64,000 bases of DNA, from assembly GCA_963784195.1 (NCBI GenBank), contig CAWARA010000020.1, forward strand, positions 124,001 through 188,000, read 5' to 3'. The position numbers and the translations under genes are program-made. This DNA is from CAVQAH01 sp963784195. Its GTDB lineage: Bacteria; Acidobacteriota; Vicinamibacteria; Vicinamibacterales; 2-12-FULL-66-21. Shown here piece by piece: positions 20,871 to 29,735 of the stretch. Each line of letters starts with the position of its first letter. Position 1 is the stretch's first letter. The notes beneath the pieces were generated by a model. The model searched no databases. It was not told where the DNA came from and was given only the letters and a program-made list of their open reading frames with translations.

Positions 20871-20978
20871 CGAGGTCCGTGGTTCGTGGTCCGTAGCTCG
20901 TCGCTCGAACGTCCTCTTTGTAGTGTCCGGCTTTAGCCGGACCACGAGCTACAAGCGACGAACTGCGAACTACGGATT
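20871..20978. repeat. Period-7 inverted array with central hairpin, site 4
   Basis: Left arm: six 7-base units (cgaggtc, cgtggtt, cgtggtc, cgtagct, cgtcgct, cgaacgt; 20871-20912). Centre: perfect palindrome gtccggct-tt-agccggac (20925-20942). Right arm: five complementary-type units (acgagct, acaagcg, acgaact, gcgaact, acggatt; 20944-20978). It lies between two convergent genes and includes the last codons of pgeF, consistent with a bidirectional terminator role. Confidence 0.9.
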
Positions 20979-21742
20979 GGCTTTTTTATGATCCCCACCA
21001 TGCGCCCCGCCCTTTGTCCTTCAGCTCGATACGAGTGCATCAATCCAGCATAGGTTTTCGAACACAGGCCGGCGACGAACACCGCATCCTCGGAGAGTCC
21101 TGCCGCCATCAGCTGATCGCGATTCGCCTGCCACAGGTCCAGATACGGCCGCCCGCTCGCCCCGTCGGAAAACCAGTGCGCGAGAACCTGCTCGCTGTGT
21201 CCGGCAGCGCGGAACGCATCCACCACTTCAGGCCCAACTTCGCCGCAGCAAGGTCCGAGACAGGGCCCAATCGCCGCAATCAGATCGGACGGCTTCGACC
21301 CCAGTTCCCTCGTAAGCGCCTTCACACCCTCCACAACGATGCTCTGCATCGTCCCGCGCCATCCGGCGTGAATGGCGGCGACGACGCCGAGGCGCCGGTC
21401 GGCAATCAGGACGGGTGCGCAGTCCGCGACCCTGACAGCGATCGCCGCAGACGGGTCGTCGCTGATCACGGCATCCGCCTCCGGCATCGTCCAGGCATCG
21501 GGCACGCCGCGGCGAGCGAACGCGACAGTTGCGCCGTGAACCTGCCTGATCAGCAGCACCTGCTCGGGCGTGACATCCATCGCGCGAGCTACTGCTGCCC
21601 ATTCCTCCGGGTTGTCCCGCAGTTGCAGATTGCCAACGGTAAAGAGATGCGGCGCGACCTCCGCCAGCGGATCGCATACGAGCGCGGCGCCCCACGCCGC
21701 TTGCGTCCACCGAAAAGCGCGGTTAGGCTGAGGTTCGGTCAT
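20933..21742 (-). CDS. pgeF: Peptidoglycan editing factor PgeF (YfiH/DUF152 multicopper-oxidase-like)
   Basis: A 269-residue protein of the family first called polyphenol oxidase/laccase and later shown in Escherichia coli to remove wrongly incorporated L-serine from murein precursors. Conserved features: RQVHGATV, ADCAPVLIAD, the zinc-ligand regions HAGWRGT and IGPCLGPCCGEVG, and the C-terminal GLCSKT. It starts at ATG 21742; this ATG and the acpS ATG overlap back to back (catg). Its last about 15 codons run into the period-7 array, giving a tail (RSSQFVACSSWSG) not seen in relatives. Its presence fits the murein cluster nearby. Confidence 0.88.
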   Translation of the reverse strand: MTEPQPNRAFRWTQAAWGAALVCDPLAEVAPHLFTVGNLQLRDNPEEWAAVARAMDVTPEQVLLIRQVHGATVAFARRGVPDAWTMPEADAVISDDPSAAIAVRVADCAPVLIADRRLGVVAAIHAGWRGTMQSIVVEGVKALTRELGSKPSDLIAAIGPCLGPCCGEVGPEVVDAFRAAGHSEQVLAHWFSDGASGRPYLDLWQANRDQLMAAGLSEDAVFVAGLCSKTYAGLMHSYRAEGQRAGRMVGIIKKPIRSSQFVACSSWSG

Positions 21743-22121
21743 GAATATTCTCGGAATCGGACTCGACGCCACCGACATTCCACGCATCGCCGAGGTGCTC
21801 GAGCGCTACGGCGACCGCTTCCTTCGTCGCGTCTTCACGGACGATGAGATCGCTTATTGTACGCGGCGCCGAAATCCCGCCCCACACCTCGCAGGCCGGT
21901 TCGCGGCCAAGGAAGCGGCCATGAAAGCGCTGGGAACTGGACACTCGCGGGGCGTCATCTGGAGGGACATCGAGGTCGTTCGTCGCGGCGGACCGCCGCG
22001 TCTCATGCTGCACGGCGGCGCGGGAGTCTGCGCTGCAACGATGAACGTCCGCCGCTCGCTGCTCACCATCACCCATTCGGACTCGCTCGCGCTCGCGCAG
22101 GTCATGTTGATTGGAGACTGA
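21741..22121 (+). CDS. acpS: Holo-[acyl-carrier-protein] synthase
   Basis: A 126-residue enzyme that moves 4'-phosphopantetheine from CoA to apo-ACP, activating fatty-acid synthesis. The two metal/CoA motifs are clear: GIGLDATDIPRI at residues 5-16 and GRFAAKEAAMKALG at 52-65. The length is typical. It is divergent from pgeF with a shared two-base overlap at the start codons and is followed by a period-7 repeat. Confidence 0.93.
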   Translation: MNILGIGLDATDIPRIAEVLERYGDRFLRRVFTDDEIAYCTRRRNPAPHLAGRFAAKEAAMKALGTGHSRGVIWRDIEVVRRGGPPRLMLHGGAGVCAATMNVRRSLLTITHSDSLALAQVMLIGD

Positions 22122-22126
22122 TCTGC

Positions 22127-22161
22127 CGTGGTTCGTGGTTCGTAGTCCGTAGCTCGTCAAT
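22127..22161 (+). repeat. Period-7 degenerate repeat array, site 5
   Basis: Five units in exact phase (cgtggtt, cgtggtt, cgtagtc, cgtagct, cgtcaat) right after the acpS stop. No inverted arm is seen here. The following 22162-22403 has no further recognisable feature apart from the next gene's leader. Confidence 0.85.
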
Positions 22162-22403
22162 CGCTCGGTCCGCGCCTCACACTGGAGAGCCGTCAACCGC
22201 GGTTTGCGCTCACGCTTGACTCGCGTCAGCCGTTGCTGCACCCCGCCACTGCGTCCGGCTCTCTAAGCCTCGTCACATCTATCACTTCTAACGGTGACCC
22301 GCTCGGCGCGAGCGCCTGGCGCCCCATTTGCCTTGTTCCGGGCAACGAGCGCCTGCAGCGCACGAGGAATCGAGACCGCGCAAGACACGAGAGGAGCGCA
22401 GCC

Positions 22404-22709
22404 GTGACGATCAAGTTCATGCGGAACGACAAAGGGAACCCGCCTGGCAAGCTGGCCGAAGCCGAGTTGCACTTCAGCAGCGGACCGCTGGAAGGCCTGA
22501 AGCTGATTGGGTTCGCCGTCTGGGAGCGAAAGACTGGAAACGGCCGGAACGTCACGTTCCCGGCGCGTCAGTACTCGGTGAACGGCGAGCGCCGCAGCTT
22601 CGCGCTGCTCAGGCCACAGGGGGACGCTACCGGCCAGGACCGCCTGCGCGACATGATTCTGCGCGCCTACGCCGAACACGAATCCTCCGAAGCAGCGGTC
22701 GCATCGTGA
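22404..22709 (+). CDS. Small protein, possibly SpoVG-like fold
   Basis: A 101-residue protein I do not firmly recognise. The GTG at 22404 is chosen because GAGGAG lies at 22391-22396, seven bases upstream; the longer open frame has a non-protein-like start. The body alternates strand-like segments (KLAEAELHF, GLKLIGFAVWE, NVTFPARQYSVNGERRSFALLRP) and ends in an amphipathic helix (QDRLRDMILRAYAEHE). Order and spacing resemble SpoVG, a small RNA/DNA-binding regulator, whose core has similar strands, an FPSR-like loop and a final helix. This is pattern-level similarity only. The gene stands alone, 33 bases before the convergent radical SAM gene end. Confidence 0.55.
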   Translation: MTIKFMRNDKGNPPGKLAEAELHFSSGPLEGLKLIGFAVWERKTGNGRNVTFPARQYSVNGERRSFALLRPQGDATGQDRLRDMILRAYAEHESSEAAVAS

Positions 22710-22742
22710 TCTCGAGCCAAACAACGCCGAGTGGGCTTCGCG

Positions 22743-24488
22743 CTAATCGACGACCGGTATGAGCTTGAGGTTTTCTTTCAATCTCTTCGGTGGCAGGGTC
22801 CACTCTTCGCGCAGGGCCTTGTCGTACTCGGACTGAAAGAACGAGGCCTTCATGCCGCCGTCGATGATGTCCCAGGGGAGGACCTTGTCTTTCGACCGGT
22901 CGCGAAAGATGAAGAAATCGGCGTCAACGCCCGACTCGGCGACTGCGGCACGCCACTGGCCACCATTGCGCTCCGCTGCCTCGATGGCGCCCGCGACGCG
23001 ACGATCGCCCAGCGAGAGCAGCGCCTGGTAATAGGAATGTCGTTCCGACTTGATGTTGAAGTAGACGTTGTCGAGCCCCGCGAGCAATTGGCGCAGGCGC
23101 TTGCCCTTGCGGTCGGTCACCGCCGGATCCTCCATCGGGATCCACTGGTAAGCGGTGCCCGGCTTGGGGATCAGCGGATTCACGCTGCCGACGATGCGCC
23201 CGAGGTGGCCCCGGGTGCGACCGTGGCGGACCATCGCGTCGCGCATCTGCACCGTCAGGTCGTGTATCGCCACGAGGTCGTCGTCAGTCTCCGTGGGCAA
23301 CCCGATCATGTAGTACAGCTTCAAGTTGTCCATGCCGCTCGCGAAGATCAGATCGGCGGCGGCGACGATCTCGTCGTTCGTGACCGTCTTGTTGATCACG
23401 CGGCGCAGTCGATCCGAGCCGGTCTCGGGCGCGATGGTGATCGAGCGTTCGCCGCTCTGCCTGAGCAACCGCACGATGGGCTCCGTGAGGTCGTCGAGGC
23501 GCAGCGAGGCGGGGCTGATCGAATAGCCCATCTCGAGCAGGCTGGTCAGGATCCTCTCGATCTCAGGATGGTCGCAGAGCGCGATCGACACCAGCCCCGC
23601 GCGGCTCGAATAGCGGCGCGCCTCTTTCGCGAGCTCGAGGATTCGGTCCGCCGGAAACGCCCGGACCGGCAGGTAGTTGTAGCCGGCCCAGCAGAATCGG
23701 CACAGATTCGCGCAGCCGCGAACGACCTCGATCAGGAAGCGCGATCCGAATTCCGTGTCAGGCGTGAAGATCGACGTCGCAGGAGGGTCCAGGCGTTCCG
23801 CGCTCCTGACCGCCGCCTTCTTGACCACTGCAGGCGCACCACTGCCCGGCTTCGGCTCGAACGCCGCAATCGTTCCGTCGTCATTGTGCCGGACGTCGTA
23901 CAGCGAGGGCACGTAGAAACCGCGGCGTCCCGCCAGCTGTGTGTAGACCTCTTCTCGATCGTTCGTCGCACGCAGAACGTCGGCGAGATCCGGCACGAGA
24001 ACCTCGCCTTCGCCGGCGGCGATCACGTCAGCGAAGGGCGCCAGCGGTTCCGGGTTGACGAACGTCACCGCGCCGCCGACCACGACCAGGGCGTGGCGGC
24101 TGTTGCGATCGGTCGCGCGAACCGGCACGCCGGCCAGCCGCAGCATCGTAACGACGTTCGTGTAGTCCCATTCGAACGAAACCGAGAAGGCGATGACGTC
24201 GAAGTCGGAGATGGGCGTCTGCGACTCGAGCGTCAGGAGCGGCGCGCCCGCGGCGAGCTGCTCGCGCAACTCCTGTTTCGGCGGCAGGAACACGCGTTCA
24301 CAGACGACGTCCTCGATCTGGTTGAACAGACGGTAGACCGTCTGAAACCCCAGGCTCGACATGCCGACGTAGTAGGTGTTCGGAAACGCCAGCGCCACGC
24401 GCAGTCGTCCGCCGTGCGGCTTCTGTACGAAGCCGGTTTCACGGGCGAGGACCTGCCGCGCGCGCTCGCGGTATTGCCAATGCTTCAT
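22743..24488 (-). CDS. B12-binding-like/radical SAM protein (TIGR03960-like)
   Basis: A 581-residue protein. The N-terminal part resembles a cobalamin-binding Rossmann domain (VALAFPNTYYVGMSSLGFQ; IAFSVSFEWDYTN; VVGGAVTFVNPEPL). The radical SAM core begins with RGCANLCRFCWAG, a CxxxCxxC cluster that holds [4Fe-4S] and splits SAM, and continues with SITIAPETGSDRLR and LYYMIGLPTETDDD. It matches a family widely conserved next to rne/rng and a DUF2344 protein, which may act in tRNA or rRNA modification. The DUF2344 partner is not adjacent here. Residues after 410 include the TIGR03960-type tail. It starts at ATG 24488. Confidence 0.85.
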   Translation of the reverse strand: MKHWQYRERARQVLARETGFVQKPHGGRLRVALAFPNTYYVGMSSLGFQTVYRLFNQIEDVVCERVFLPPKQELREQLAAGAPLLTLESQTPISDFDVIAFSVSFEWDYTNVVTMLRLAGVPVRATDRNSRHALVVVGGAVTFVNPEPLAPFADVIAAGEGEVLVPDLADVLRATNDREEVYTQLAGRRGFYVPSLYDVRHNDDGTIAAFEPKPGSGAPAVVKKAAVRSAERLDPPATSIFTPDTEFGSRFLIEVVRGCANLCRFCWAGYNYLPVRAFPADRILELAKEARRYSSRAGLVSIALCDHPEIERILTSLLEMGYSISPASLRLDDLTEPIVRLLRQSGERSITIAPETGSDRLRRVINKTVTNDEIVAAADLIFASGMDNLKLYYMIGLPTETDDDLVAIHDLTVQMRDAMVRHGRTRGHLGRIVGSVNPLIPKPGTAYQWIPMEDPAVTDRKGKRLRQLLAGLDNVYFNIKSERHSYYQALLSLGDRRVAGAIEAAERNGGQWRAAVAESGVDADFFIFRDRSKDKVLPWDIIDGGMKASFFQSEYDKALREEWTLPPKRLKENLKLIPVVD

Positions 24489-24740
24489 TGATATGTCGGG
24501 TCGACCGAACGGACGTCGAACGGAGGGCGCGGGCCGCCGGATGCGCCGGATGAGCGACCCGCCGCACGCGGCACCTCACGCAATCGTGCGCGGGATCCCG
24601 TTGAGAAGACGGCGATCGCGCGTGCCCTGGATTTATTCAGTCTACCACGCGCGCACGAAGGACCCGCCGGCGGCGACCGAGCCGCCGGAGATCGAGGAGG
24701 GATAGCCGAACCGCCGGGCGCACCCCGGCCCGCGACCATC

Positions 24741-24805
24741 CGTGGCGCGTGGCTCGTCGTTCGACGAGTCACGATCCACGGACCACGGACCACGGACTAC
24801 GAGTA
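24741..24805. repeat. Period-7 inverted array upstream of the ftsZ end, site 6
   Basis: Left arm cgtggcg, cgtggct, cgtcgtt (24741-24761); right arm six units acgagtc, acgatcc, acggacc, acggacc, acggact, acgagta (24764-24805), joined almost without a spacer. It forms a hairpin just beyond the ftsZ stop. The rest of the 327-base gap (24489-24740) has nothing recognisable. Confidence 0.9.
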
Positions 24806-24815
24806 GTTACGCCCG

Positions 24816-26105
24816 TTATCCTTCGCTTTGACGCCGGAGAAACGCCGGAACATCGAGCGGCGAGACGGGCTCGAACTCCGCGCCTGGCGCCGTCGTCGTT
24901 TCTTCGACCTCGGGCAACCGTGGTGTCGACGACAACGGCAGGTCGAGCACCGGGCGGCGCGAGAAGCTCATCCGAGCAGCGCCGCCGCCAGCGGCGGCTG
25001 CCACGCGCTCCGTCGATTCCTGTTTCCAGGAGGCGTACGAGTGGAGGTCGACCGGTGTCTGCGAGGCGGCCGGCGTCGTCTGCCTGCCCATCGCCGCCGG
25101 ACGATCGAACCCGGTCGCGATCACCGTGATCTTGACCTTGCCCTTCATCTCGGGCTCGACGACCGCACCGAAGATGATGTTCGCGTCCTCGTGCGCCGCT
25201 TCCTGGATGATCGCCGAGGCTTCGCTGACCTCGACGAGCGACAGATCCGGGCCACCCGTGACGTTGATGATCACGCCGCGTGCGCCCTTGACCGACGCGT
25301 CCTCGAGCAGCGGGCTCGAGATCGCGGCATTGGCGGCGACCATCGCGCGGCTCTCGCCTTCGGCGAGACCGGTGCCCATGATCGCGAACCCCATGCCGCT
25401 CATGATCGTCTTCACGTCGGCAAAGTCGAGGTTGATCATGCCGGGCACGAGGATCAGATCCGAGATGCCCTGGATTGCCTGCCGCAGGACGTCGTCGGCG
25501 CTCGAGAACGCGTCGTTGAGTGACGTCGAGCGGGCGATCGTCGCGAGCAGCCGCTCGTTCGGAATCGTGATGACCGTGTCCACCGACTGCCGCAGATCGT
25601 CGAGCCCCTTCTCGGCCTGCAGCTGCCGCTTGCGGCCTTCGAAGCGGAACGGCTTGGTGACGACGGCGATCGTCAGCGCGCCGAGCTCGCTGGCCAGGCT
25701 GGCGATGACCGGCGCCGCGCCGGTGCCGGTGCCGCCGCCCAACCCGGTGGTCACGAACACCATGTCCGCGCCGTCCAGTGCTTCAATCAGCTTTTCGGTG
25801 TCTTCGAGCGCCGCCTGCCGCCCGACGTTGGGATCGGCTCCCGCGCCGAGCCCCTTGGTCAGCTTCGCGCCTATCTGCAGCTTGATCGGCGCGGCATTCA
25901 GCTTGAGCGCCTGCAAGTCGGTGTTGGCGACGATGAACTCGACGCCGTCGAGGCCCTCCGCCACCATGCGATTGACGGCATTGCTGCCGCCGCCACCGAC
26001 GCCGACGACCTTGATGCGTGCGCCTGCGCGTGCCTCCTCGTCGAGTTTGAGTCGAAGTGCGGACGAGTCGATGTCGCCCAGAGTTCTGTTGCGGGGATCA
26101 GCCAT
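24816..26105 (-). CDS. ftsZ: Cell division GTPase FtsZ
   Basis: A 429-residue tubulin homologue that polymerises at midcell. Visible parts: IKVVGVGGGGSNAVNRM, the tubulin signature GGGTGTGAAP, the T7 loop region LDFADVKTIM, and a proline-rich linker ending in the conserved C-terminal peptide DVPAFLRRQ, which binds FtsA. ATG 26105 is chosen because GGAGG lies just before it and the family starts there. It is the last gene of the dcw cluster and ends at a period-7 hairpin. The linker (about residues 345-415) is average length. Confidence 0.97.
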   Translation of the reverse strand: MADPRNRTLGDIDSSALRLKLDEEARAGARIKVVGVGGGGSNAVNRMVAEGLDGVEFIVANTDLQALKLNAAPIKLQIGAKLTKGLGAGADPNVGRQAALEDTEKLIEALDGADMVFVTTGLGGGTGTGAAPVIASLASELGALTIAVVTKPFRFEGRKRQLQAEKGLDDLRQSVDTVITIPNERLLATIARSTSLNDAFSSADDVLRQAIQGISDLILVPGMINLDFADVKTIMSGMGFAIMGTGLAEGESRAMVAANAAISSPLLEDASVKGARGVIINVTGGPDLSLVEVSEASAIIQEAAHEDANIIFGAVVEPEMKGKVKITVIATGFDRPAAMGRQTTPAASQTPVDLHSYASWKQESTERVAAAAGGGAARMSFSRRPVLDLPLSSTPRLPEVEETTTAPGAEFEPVSPLDVPAFLRRQSEG

Positions 26106-26158
26106 TCCCGGACCTCCATGCTCCTGCTGGGAGGAGCGTCTTGCACCCTTGTGACCTG

Positions 26159-27394
26159 TCAGAAGAATTCTTTGAAGAGCGTCCTGAGACGCCCAGCCAC
26201 CCGGCCGAACGCGCCGGCGCCAACCGGCCGCGTAGGCTCCATTACCTGGTTTCTGTGCGCGTACATCACGAGCCCAACCGCCGTCGCAAACGACGGGCTG
26301 TTCACGTGATCGGCGAGCCCCCCCACACCCGCCGGGCAACCCCGGCGAATCGGAAGGTCGAATATCTGTTCGGCGATTTCCGCCATGCCTTCGAGCATCG
26401 CGCCGCCGCCAGTCAGCACGATGCCCGAATTGAGGGACTTCTCGAAGCCGGCGCGGCGGATCTCATCCCAGAGAAGATGAAAAATCTCTTCCGCGCGAGG
26501 TTGCAGGATCTCGGACAGAATCCTCCGTGCCATCACCCGCGACTTGCGGCCGCCGACGCTGGCAACATCCATCGTTTCGTCTTCGTCGACCATCGCGGAC
26601 AGCGCACATCCACAGCGGCGCTTGATCTTCTCCGCGTCAGGAATGGGCGTGCGCAAACCCACCGCGATGTCGTTGGTGAAGTGATCGCCGCCGACGGCGA
26701 CCACGCCCGTGTGCCAGATGCTGCCGCGCTCGAAAATCGCGAAATCGGTGGTCCCGCCACCGACGTCCACGAGCGCGACGCCCAGCTCCTTCTCGTCCTG
26801 AGTGAGGACCGACTCACTCGCCGCCAACTGCTCGAGCACCGTGTCGAGGACCGCCACGCCCGCCCGGTTCACGCAGGCGACGATGTTCTGCGTGGACGAG
26901 GCGCTTCCCGTCACGATGTGGACGTTCACCTCGAGCCGCGCGCCGGTCATGCCGACGGGCGCGCCGATCCCATCCTGCTCGTCGACCACGAAATCCTGCG
27001 GCAAGACATGCAGGATTTCGCGGCCGCTCGGCAGCGCCACGGCCTTCGCCGCGTCGATCGCGCGCCGGACGTCTTCGCGCGTGATCTCCCGGTTCTTCCC
27101 GGCTACCGCCACCACGCCCCGGCTGTTAAAGGCCTTGACGTGCGCGCCCGATAGTCCGAGATGGACGGAATCGATCTCGACGCCCGCCGTGAGTTCAGCT
27201 TCGTCGATCGCTTTCTTGATCGATTCCACGGCCGCTTCGAGATTGACGACCACGCCCCGGCGGATCCCGCGTGAGTCGGCAAGCCCGATTCCGATGATGT
27301 CGAGCCCCCCATCGTCAGTCGTCTCGCCGACGATGGCGGTGATCTTCGAGGTCCCGACATCCAGCCCTACGAGGTACCGTTCTTTCCGTGCCAC
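26159..27394 (-). CDS. ftsA: Cell division protein FtsA
   Basis: A 411-residue actin-like ATPase that tethers FtsZ to the membrane. Features: phosphate-1 loop YLVGLDVGTSKI, SHS2 subdomain (about 80-160, including LSGAHVKAFNSRG), phosphate-2 VALVDVGGGTTDF, adenosine motif GIVLTGGGAMLEG, and a C-terminal amphipathic end (FGRVAGRLRTLFKEFF) that would insert into the membrane. It is 54 bases upstream of ftsZ on the same strand. Confidence 0.96.
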   Translation of the reverse strand: MARKERYLVGLDVGTSKITAIVGETTDDGGLDIIGIGLADSRGIRRGVVVNLEAAVESIKKAIDEAELTAGVEIDSVHLGLSGAHVKAFNSRGVVAVAGKNREITREDVRRAIDAAKAVALPSGREILHVLPQDFVVDEQDGIGAPVGMTGARLEVNVHIVTGSASSTQNIVACVNRAGVAVLDTVLEQLAASESVLTQDEKELGVALVDVGGGTTDFAIFERGSIWHTGVVAVGGDHFTNDIAVGLRTPIPDAEKIKRRCGCALSAMVDEDETMDVASVGGRKSRVMARRILSEILQPRAEEIFHLLWDEIRRAGFEKSLNSGIVLTGGGAMLEGMAEIAEQIFDLPIRRGCPAGVGGLADHVNSPSFATAVGLVMYAHRNQVMEPTRPVGAGAFGRVAGRLRTLFKEFF

Positions 27395-27449
27395 TCGTCC
27401 CCCTTCGACAAGCGAGGAAGTTTCTCCAGCTCCACTCCCAACTTCCCGC

Positions 27450-28298
27450 CTATCGCCCGTCTGCTGCCGCCTTCATCGCAGTCCGCACGCCGCCGCGCGG
27501 CCGAACGTACACTCGCTCTTCGAAACGCAGATCCACGTAGTCGATCGCCGGAAACCTCTCGCGAAACGCCGAGGCCACCTCGACATACGACTGCAGCCGC
27601 TCGCGAAAGCGTTCATCCCCGACGTAGAGCTCAGCCGGATCGTCGTCGAGCGTGACGATGGCGTTGCGGACGTCGCCGACGTCGACCTGCGAGATGCGCT
27701 GCGCCAGCGGGTGGCCGGCGAGTGAATCGATGACCCGCGCCGCGAGCCTCGCCCGCGCCGGATCGATCGCCGGCTTGCCGTTCTTCGGCGCGCGCACCAG
27801 CCCGTCGATGATCGGAAGATCGAACTCCGCGTACTGCGGGCCGAACTCGTCGATGACGACCCCTGTTGGATCGATCAGGAAGAGCTGTCCTCCCAACCGG
27901 CTGATCCCGACCGGCCGCCGCTCCGACACGTAGATCTCGATCGTGGACGGCAACACCCGCCGGAGGGCGGCGTCGGCAATCCACGGCGAGTCGAGCAGTG
28001 CCCGCCGAAGCGCCACGAGGTCCGCTGTCAGAATGTTGTGGCCGTAGAGATCGCGCGCGAGCTCCGCGATCTCGCCGTTTGAGAGCCTGACGTTGCCGTG
28101 CACATCGATCTTGCTGACCTCGAGCATCCGCGCGTTCAGCACCAGCGAAAAGCCGCGATAGCCGCCGTAGCCGACGACGACGAGCGTGACGAGCACGCGA
28201 ATGGCCTTCCAGCTGATGCGCGCCCGCGGCGCTCGCCGCTTCCCTGGCTTGACCTTCGCGCGGCGGAAGTTCCGTTCGGTCTGCGCCTTGACCTTCAC
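27450..28298 (-). CDS. ftsQ: Cell division protein FtsQ
   Basis: A 282-residue bitopic protein linking the early and late divisome. A basic cytoplasmic tail (residues 1-31), one transmembrane helix (about 33-52), a POTRA domain (LEVSKIDVHGNVRLSNGEI onward) and an FtsQ beta domain are visible. It overlaps the end of murC by four bases. In many Gram-negative clusters murB and ddl stand between murC and ftsQ; both are missing here. Confidence 0.9.
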   Translation of the reverse strand: MKVKAQTERNFRRAKVKPGKRRAPRARISWKAIRVLVTLVVVGYGGYRGFSLVLNARMLEVSKIDVHGNVRLSNGEIAELARDLYGHNILTADLVALRRALLDSPWIADAALRRVLPSTIEIYVSERRPVGISRLGGQLFLIDPTGVVIDEFGPQYAEFDLPIIDGLVRAPKNGKPAIDPARARLAARVIDSLAGHPLAQRISQVDVGDVRNAIVTLDDDPAELYVGDERFRERLQSYVEVASAFRERFPAIDYVDLRFEERVYVRPRGGVRTAMKAAADGR

Positions 28299-29728
28299 GA
28301 GCGCTTCCCTTCCGCCGCAGATTCCGTGTGGCGCGCACGAACGGCTTCGAGGATCCGGTCGCCGATGCCTCCAATGGATCCGGCGCCCAGCGTGACGATC
28401 AGATCTCCCTCGCGGGCGATGGCCGCCACCGCGCCTGGCAACTCCGCGAGCGCCTTGACGACGCGGACCCGGCCGGGTGCGGCAGCGCTGACGGTGTTCG
28501 CCAGTGCCTCGATGGTGATGCCCGGAATGGGTGGCTCGCCGGCCGCATAGATGTCGGTGAGCACGACCTCGTCTGCTGCGGATAACGCCCGTCCGAACTC
28601 GTTCATCAGTTGCTGCGTCCGCGAGTAGCGATGCGGCTGGAACACCAGCACGACACGGCGATTGAGGCCTGCGCGTGCCGCCGCAATGACGGCAGCGATC
28701 TCCGTCGGGTGGTGACCGTAGTCGTCGACCACCATGACGCCGTGCAACTCTCCCCTGAGCTGAAAGCGACGTTCCGCACCCTTGAACTCCTCGAGTGCCG
28801 CCGCAATCCGTTCGAACGGGATCGCCAGTTCGAGCGCGACGGCAACGGCGGCGAGCGCGTTCTGCATGTTGTGACGGCCCGGCACGCGCAGCCTCAGCGA
28901 GCCAAGACGTTTCGGGGCGTGCGACGACACCTGTTGCCAGACCGAGGCGCGCGATCCGAATGCCTCGAGCTGGACATCACGTGCCGATACCTGCGCCGCG
29001 CCGTCGGTCGATGTCTCCACGCCGTAAGAAATGACGCGCCTGGTGATCTTCGGCACGATCGCGCGCACCGGCCGATCGTCGACGCAGGCGACAACGGCGC
29101 CGTAGAACGGCACCTTGTTGGCGAAGTCGACGAAGGCCTGCTGCAGGTTCTCCCAGGTTCCGTAACTCTCCATGTGCTCGTGATCGATGTTCGTGATCAC
29201 GGCGAATGACGGCGACAGTTTCAGGAACGACCGATCGCTTTCGTCTGCTTCGGCCACCATGTAGTCGCCGCGACCGAGCCGCGCGTTGCTGCCAAACGCG
29301 CTCAGGCGCCCGCCGATCACGGCCGTTGGATCCAGGCCTGCCCGCTCGAGCACGAGCGCGATCATCGACGTGGTCGTCGTCTTGCCGTGCGCGCCCGCGA
29401 CCGCGATGCCGTAGCGCAGCCGCATCAGCTCGGCGAGCATTTCGGCCCTCGGGATCACCGGCACACGGCGCCGTGCGGCTTCGATGGCCTCGGGGTTGTC
29501 CGGCCGGATCGCCGACGACACGACGACGACGTCGGCATCGCCGACGTTGGCCGCGTCGTGACCGTTCGCGATCCGGACGCCCAGCGTCTTCAGCCGGTCG
29601 GTCGTTTCCGAGCTCTTCTCGTCCGATCCGCTCACCTCGTAACCGAGGTTCGCCAGCAGTTCGGCGATGCCGCTCATCCCGATCCCCCCGATCCCCACGA
29701 AATGCACCCGCCTGGTGTGCCCCAGCAT
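28295..29728 (-). CDS. murC: UDP-N-acetylmuramate-L-alanine ligase
   Basis: A 477-residue cytoplasmic ligase that adds L-Ala to UDP-MurNAc using ATP. The three Mur domains are visible: N-terminal HFVGIGGIGMSGIAELL, central ATP loop GAHGKTTTTSMI with DESDRSF and NIDHEHME, and C-terminal DDYGHHPTEI and QPHRYSR, typical of MurC rather than MurD-F. It is seven bases after murG and overlaps ftsQ by four. Confidence 0.96.
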   Translation of the reverse strand: MLGHTRRVHFVGIGGIGMSGIAELLANLGYEVSGSDEKSSETTDRLKTLGVRIANGHDAANVGDADVVVVSSAIRPDNPEAIEAARRRVPVIPRAEMLAELMRLRYGIAVAGAHGKTTTTSMIALVLERAGLDPTAVIGGRLSAFGSNARLGRGDYMVAEADESDRSFLKLSPSFAVITNIDHEHMESYGTWENLQQAFVDFANKVPFYGAVVACVDDRPVRAIVPKITRRVISYGVETSTDGAAQVSARDVQLEAFGSRASVWQQVSSHAPKRLGSLRLRVPGRHNMQNALAAVAVALELAIPFERIAAALEEFKGAERRFQLRGELHGVMVVDDYGHHPTEIAAVIAAARAGLNRRVVLVFQPHRYSRTQQLMNEFGRALSAADEVVLTDIYAAGEPPIPGITIEALANTVSAAAPGRVRVVKALAELPGAVAAIAREGDLIVTLGAGSIGGIGDRILEAVRARHTESAAEGKRS

Positions 29729-29735
29729 TGCGATG

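Noticed and set aside
22233..22403. The N-terminal 57 codons of the longer frame of the small protein
   Set aside because: They show no conservation-like pattern, and a clear GAGGAG with GTG at 22404 gives a better start.
22731..24491. A 586-codon open frame on the plus strand
   Set aside because: It lies exactly antisense to the conserved radical SAM gene, has a low-complexity Arg/Asp-rich peptide and no motif. High GC creates such shadows.
24489..24740. Short frames in the gap before the radical SAM gene
   Set aside because: They lack a ribosome-binding site and show low-complexity Arg/Pro/Ser-rich peptides in both directions.
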